A DNA stretch of 44,189 nt from JBBRWV01 sp038248985 (GTDB lineage: Bacteria; Planctomycetota; Phycisphaerae; WQYP01): NCBI GenBank assembly GCA_038248985.1, contig JBBRWV010000011.1, positions 1 through 44,189 of the forward strand, written 5' to 3'. Each line of letters opens with the position of its first letter. The first letter of the stretch is position 1. Made by a program: the position numbers and the translations under genes. The notes below the pieces were generated by a model. That model saw nothing but the letters and a program-made list of their open reading frames with translations. It was not told the DNA's origin and ran no database searches. Shown here piece after piece: positions 41,056 to 44,189 of this stretch.

Positions 41056-41829
41056 CTACATCGAAAAAATCCGCCCGATCGATCCAAACAACCCGCGAAA
41101 ACTGTCTTGCGCCACCAGCGCCCATCCCCCCATGCCCACCCCTATCATGATGAAACCGATCAATAAATTGATATTCACCCCCAGCGTCATCAAATTCATC
41201 TGTGGCATCGCCCGCGAAATCAAACCCCCGATCAACGTCGCCAGGAAAAACGCCACCAGTGCCGGAACCCCCAGCCGCGCCGCCGCATGAAACGAACTGT
41301 TCATCGAACCCAACACCGCCTGCAGCATGAATTCCGGCGATAATTGCTGCCCCATCGGCACCGTCTCGTAACTGTACAAAACCGTATTGATGATCTCCCG
41401 ATGCCCGCCCATATTCAAAAACACCACCAGCGACAACCAAAACGCCGCCTGCTCGATCACCGTCGACTGCGCTTCAAACATCGGATCGTAGATCGTCGCC
41501 ATCGACAATCCCATCTGCTGGCTGATCATGTGCGATCCCAACTGAATCCCCATGAAAATCATCGCCGTCATCAACCCGATCATCAAACCAATCGACATCT
41601 CCGCCGCTATCAACCCCACCACCGCCAGCAAATTCGTCGAAATGACCGTCGGCCGCGGCACCACGTTCCACACGCACAATGTGATCGCAAGACCCAGCAA
41701 TACCTTTACATTCGCCGGTATCGAAGCATTCGAAAACAGCGGTATGAATGCAAAGATTCCCATCACCCGAAACGCCACCAGCAGAAACGGCACCACCAGG
41801 GGATAAAATGGCACAAGATCGGTAAACAT
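41056..41829 (-). CDS. fliR: Flagellar export gate protein FliR
   Basis: 257 residues from ATG 41829. FliR is one subunit of the FliP5-Q4-R1 core of the export gate. Typical features are PFLLVAFRVMGIFAFIPLFSNASIPANVKVLL at the N-terminus, EMSIGLMIGLMTAMIFMGIQLGSHMISQQMG near 85-115, NMGGHREIINTVLYSYETVPMG near 135, and ALVAFFLATLIGGLISRAMPQMN near 185, with six hydrophobic helices. It lies 46 bases after fliQ in the expected order fliP-fliQ-fliR-flhB. Confidence 0.95.
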   Translation of the reverse strand: MFTDLVPFYPLVVPFLLVAFRVMGIFAFIPLFSNASIPANVKVLLGLAITLCVWNVVPRPTVISTNLLAVVGLIAAEMSIGLMIGLMTAMIFMGIQLGSHMISQQMGLSMATIYDPMFEAQSTVIEQAAFWLSLVVFLNMGGHREIINTVLYSYETVPMGQQLSPEFMLQAVLGSMNSSFHAAARLGVPALVAFFLATLIGGLISRAMPQMNLMTLGVNINLLIGFIMIGVGMGGWALVAQDSFRGLFGSIGRIFSM

Positions 41830-41875
41830 TCTCGCCGTTCAGTTCAGTTCCGCATTCCAATCCCTGCGCCGCCGC

Positions 41876-42136
41876 TCAATTCATCGTCGTAAACAAGTGC
41901 CGCGTGTACTCGATCAACCGCTGAAACATCCACGGCATCACGAACACTATCGCCGCTCCCATTGCAAAAAGCTTCGGCACAAAACTCAACGTCGCTTCCT
42001 GGATCTGCGTCACCGCCTGCACCAGGCTGATTGTCAGTCCAATCACCATCCCAATCACCAGGATCGGCCCCACGATCAACATCGTCACCAGCATCGCATC
42101 CCGCAGCAGATCTATTGCCTGCTCAATCGTAATCAT
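41876..42136 (-). CDS. fliQ: Flagellar export gate protein FliQ
   Basis: 86 residues from ATG 42136. The frame is open to 42208 but the homologous sequence begins MITIEQAIDLLRDAM. Two hydrophobic helices (VGPILVIGMVIGLTISLVQA and FAMGAAIVFVMPWMFQRLIEY) surround the QEATLSFVPKL loop that is nearly invariant in FliQ. It is a subunit of the FliPQR export gate. It follows fliP by 104 bases. There is no strong ribosome site at the chosen ATG. Confidence 0.93.
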   Translation of the reverse strand: MITIEQAIDLLRDAMLVTMLIVGPILVIGMVIGLTISLVQAVTQIQEATLSFVPKLFAMGAAIVFVMPWMFQRLIEYTRHLFTTMN

Positions 42137-42240
42137 TCGCCACGTCCCGATAATTCTAAATCCATCATTTCCAACATCTCTGCAAATAACCCCAAATGCC
42201 CTTATCAATCTCCTGCTGGTCGACGCTCCCTAACCTTTCG

Positions 42241-43191
42241 CTAATTGAACGACGCCAGCAATGTCGCCACCACCAGATGCCAGCCATCCACCAGCACAAA
42301 CAACAGCAATTTGAACGGCAGTGACACCATCACCGGCGGCAACAACTGCATCCCTATCGATATCAACACCGAACTGATCACCATGTCGATAATCAAGAAC
42401 GGCAGGTAAATCCGAAACCCCATCAAAAACGCCACCTTCAACTCGCTCAAAATGAACGCCGGCACCAACGTCGTCGTCGATACCTCCTCCCACGTCTGCG
42501 GCGGCTGCGCCTTTCCCCCCTGCGTATTGCTGTAACTGTGGAACAGGTACACGTCGTCTTCGTTGTGCGCCGCCTCGATCTGCTTGATCATGAACACCCG
42601 CATGATGCCCTTCGCCCGGTCAAATGCGTCAAATTGTGAAATCTCGCTGTTACTGTAAGGCGTGATTGCCTCCGTATGAATCCGATTCCACGACGGCCCC
42701 ATTACCAAAAACGTCATAAACAGCGACAGCCCGATCAACACCTGGTTCGGCGGCAACTGCGCCGCCCCCAACGCCTGCCGCAGCAACGACATCACGATCA
42801 CGATCCGCGTAAAACACGTCGTCATCAGCAAAATCGAAGGCGCCAGCGTCAGCACGCTCAACAGCAGCAGTATCTGCAGCGAGTTGCTCAACTTCTTCGG
42901 CTCCGTCGTCGTCGGCACCGTCTGCGTCAAATCCGGCAGCGACAGCGCATCCGCCGCCCCGCCCGTCAAACTCCCCGCCGACACCGTCGCCGGCAATCCC
43001 GTGTTCCCGATCACATCCCGAATCTTCTGCTCCCGCGCCGCCGCTTCCGTCGGCGGACCTGCCATATTGCTGAACGACCCCGGCCGCACGTTCTGCGCAT
43101 GCACCGTCCCGCTGATCATCGCCAGCAGCCCCGCCACCATCATCATCATCAAAAATTGTCGCGGCGTACGCCCGCCTCGCAAATTGCTCAT
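42241..43191 (-). CDS. fliP: Flagellar export gate protein FliP
   Basis: 316 residues from ATG 43191, longer than the usual 245-260. After a signal peptide (FLMMMMVAGLLAMISGTVHA) there is an extra polar, Ala/Thr-rich segment of about 65 residues before the conserved part. From near 102 the FliP core reads LQILLLLSVLTLAPSILLMT and CFTRIVIVMSLLRQALGAAQ, PPNQVLIGLSLFMTFLVMGP, then AFILSELKVAFLMGFRIYLP and FLIIDMVISSVLISIGM, PPVMVSLPFKLLLFVLVDGW. It forms the pentameric part of the export gate. It follows fliO by 115 bases. Confidence 0.96.
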   Translation of the reverse strand: MSNLRGGRTPRQFLMMMMVAGLLAMISGTVHAQNVRPGSFSNMAGPPTEAAAREQKIRDVIGNTGLPATVSAGSLTGGAADALSLPDLTQTVPTTTEPKKLSNSLQILLLLSVLTLAPSILLMTTCFTRIVIVMSLLRQALGAAQLPPNQVLIGLSLFMTFLVMGPSWNRIHTEAITPYSNSEISQFDAFDRAKGIMRVFMIKQIEAAHNEDDVYLFHSYSNTQGGKAQPPQTWEEVSTTTLVPAFILSELKVAFLMGFRIYLPFLIIDMVISSVLISIGMQLLPPVMVSLPFKLLLFVLVDGWHLVVATLLASFN

Positions 43192-43306
43192 CGTGTCATC
43201 CTGACTGTCTCATCAGCTTCCAGCCGACGCGCGACCTTCCGTCGCATTCACTGAGTCATCACCTGCTATGGGTCTCTATCTGTCTTCACCCGTCGTTTTC
43301 ATAACC

Positions 43307-44189
43307 TCAAAGTCTTTCGCGCACCGATCGCACCTGGTTCCGCAACTGCATCAACTGCCGCTTTGCCGCGGCCATCTCATCCAGTTGCGCATCCAGGTTC
43401 TCCGGCTCCATCGCCCGCGACTCGCTGCCCCCATCGTTGTCATTCTCCTCCTGCGCCGGATCTTCCAGATCCATCCGCGCATTCGCCAGCAGCCTGTTGA
43501 ACCCCGCCGATATCGACTTCGGATTCTCCCCCTCAATCTGCCCCATGATCCGCGCCACCTCCTCCGCATCCGAAACCACCAGCACCGACTGGCTCTGTTC
43601 CTTCCCCTGGTTGAGCGCGATGATCTGCGTCCCGATCCGCATCAACACTATCGACTGGTTCTTCGCCAGCGGATATCGCGCCAGCACCTCAATCACTCCC
43701 TTCCCATTGCTCGCCACCGCCCCCGGCATGAACTTCTTCACCAACGCCTTCCCCACAAACACCAACCCCAACACCACCGCCAGCGCCGCCGCTACCTGTA
43801 ACGCCGACGCCACCCCCGTCGGCAAACTCGCCGCCGGATTCTTCGTCCCCCCTTGCATCGCCGCCACCGGATCCGGCCGCGCCGCAGAGCGTATCGTTCG
43901 CTGCTCATAAGGATCCACCACCACCGACGGCGCTTCCACCTTCTCCGGCAATGTCGTCGCCACCGGTGCCGCCGCAACCGGTCCCTCCGGCGTCACCACT
44001 GACTCCCCCGCTCCCACCGTCGTCGCCACCGCCGCCTCAAACAGCTTCTCCCCACTATTCTTCATTTCCGCTTTCGCGATATCGTCGACTTTCGGCATCA
44101 TCCGCGAATCCGCCGGCCGCACCTTCGCCGGGGCCGTGGTCACCCTGCCTCCCCCCCCTGCTTGCCCCCCCTCACCCCCCGTTTTACCC
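43307..44189 (-). CDS. fliO: FliO-like export chaperone, 5' end missing
   Basis: The frame is open through the window edge, so a signal peptide or N-terminal helix may lie outside; the first start inside the window is a GTG at 44143. The visible part has a long polar region, then one membrane helix near ALQVAAALAVVLGLVFVGKAL and the FliO-type cytoplasmic domain: VIEVLARYPLAKNQSIVLM, then IGTQIIALNQGKEQSQSV, a feature of the FliO/MopB family that is thought to stabilise FliP during gate assembly. A coiled-coil tail (NLDAQLDEMAAAKRQLMQLRN) follows. It heads the fliOPQR-flhBAFG-fliA string in this window. Confidence 0.85.
   Translation of the reverse strand, partial: GKTGGEGGQAGGGGRVTTAPAKVRPADSRMMPKVDDIAKAEMKNSGEKLFEAAVATTVGAGESVVTPEGPVAAAPVATTLPEKVEAPSVVVDPYEQRTIRSAARPDPVAAMQGGTKNPAASLPTGVASALQVAAALAVVLGLVFVGKALVKKFMPGAVASNGKGVIEVLARYPLAKNQSIVLMRIGTQIIALNQGKEQSQSVLVVSDAEEVARIMGQIEGENPKSISAGFNRLLANARMDLEDPAQEENDNDGGSESRAMEPENLDAQLDEMAAAKRQLMQLRNQVRSVRERL

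Overview
The window is GC-rich bacterial DNA that most resembles a planctomycete (Phycisphaerae-like) or a relative in the PVC group. The signs are a GAP1-N2 type protein beside a very large single-pass protein, a Tad pilus locus, a complete flagellar export cluster with FlhF/FlhG/FliA, a siroheme-dependent (Ahb) heme pathway, and dispersed CTTCGTG-type repeats. The lineage is inferred from gene content; no rRNA or other phylogenetic marker lies in the window. I found no tRNA, rRNA, CRISPR array or intact insertion sequence. The top strand is strikingly C-rich and G-poor under genes on both strands, except in a stretch near the left end.

Layout. 1-844: the 3' end of a DUF4159 protein. 845-5030: an accessory island with different base composition. 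It holds small unassigned ORFs around a perfect palindrome, a frameshifted membrane protein, a lipoprotein, a small beta-rich protein, an antitoxin-RelE-antitoxin trio, a DUF4258/DUF2283 pair, and two copies of a degenerate repeat that bracket the trio. 5109-10538: two large genes encoding membrane proteins of matching topology, the first with a GAP1-N2 domain. 10590-10751: a HicA-like ORF lacking part of the fold. 10767-16683: a Tad/Flp pilus operon (cpaF, two Flp pilins, prepilin peptidase, two TadE-like proteins, one TadG-like protein).

16799-31534: housekeeping genes. These are glyA, an HD-GYP-like protein, a cysC-PHP phosphatase-cysH operon that can make PAPS, reduce it and clear pAp, a tandem SH3 protein, fused ahbA-ahbB, ahbD, ahbC, moeA, a metallo-beta-lactamase-fold protein with a broken metal motif, hpf-ptsN-HPr, and trpC. 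31556-33663: a CPBP membrane protease apparently starting at ATT, decayed sequence, a small membrane protein and repeat-rich DNA. 33664-44189, minus strand: fliO, fliP, fliQ, fliR, flhB, flhA, flhF, flhG, a small membrane protein and the flagellar sigma factor fliA, ending in a clear intrinsic terminator.

How it works together: the right-hand operon builds the flagellar export gate (FliO/P/Q/R, FlhB, FlhA), places it at a pole (FlhF/FlhG) and supplies the late-class sigma factor. The Tad operon supplies pilin, peptidase, motor ATPase and pseudopilins, but its platform, secretin and localisation genes are not here. AhbAB, AhbC and AhbD together turn siroheme into heme. The most notable loci are the GAP1-type pair, the one-toxin/two-antitoxin arrangement, the repeat-derived N-termini of two Tad proteins, and the out-of-frame A10 tract at the start of the first Flp pilin gene.
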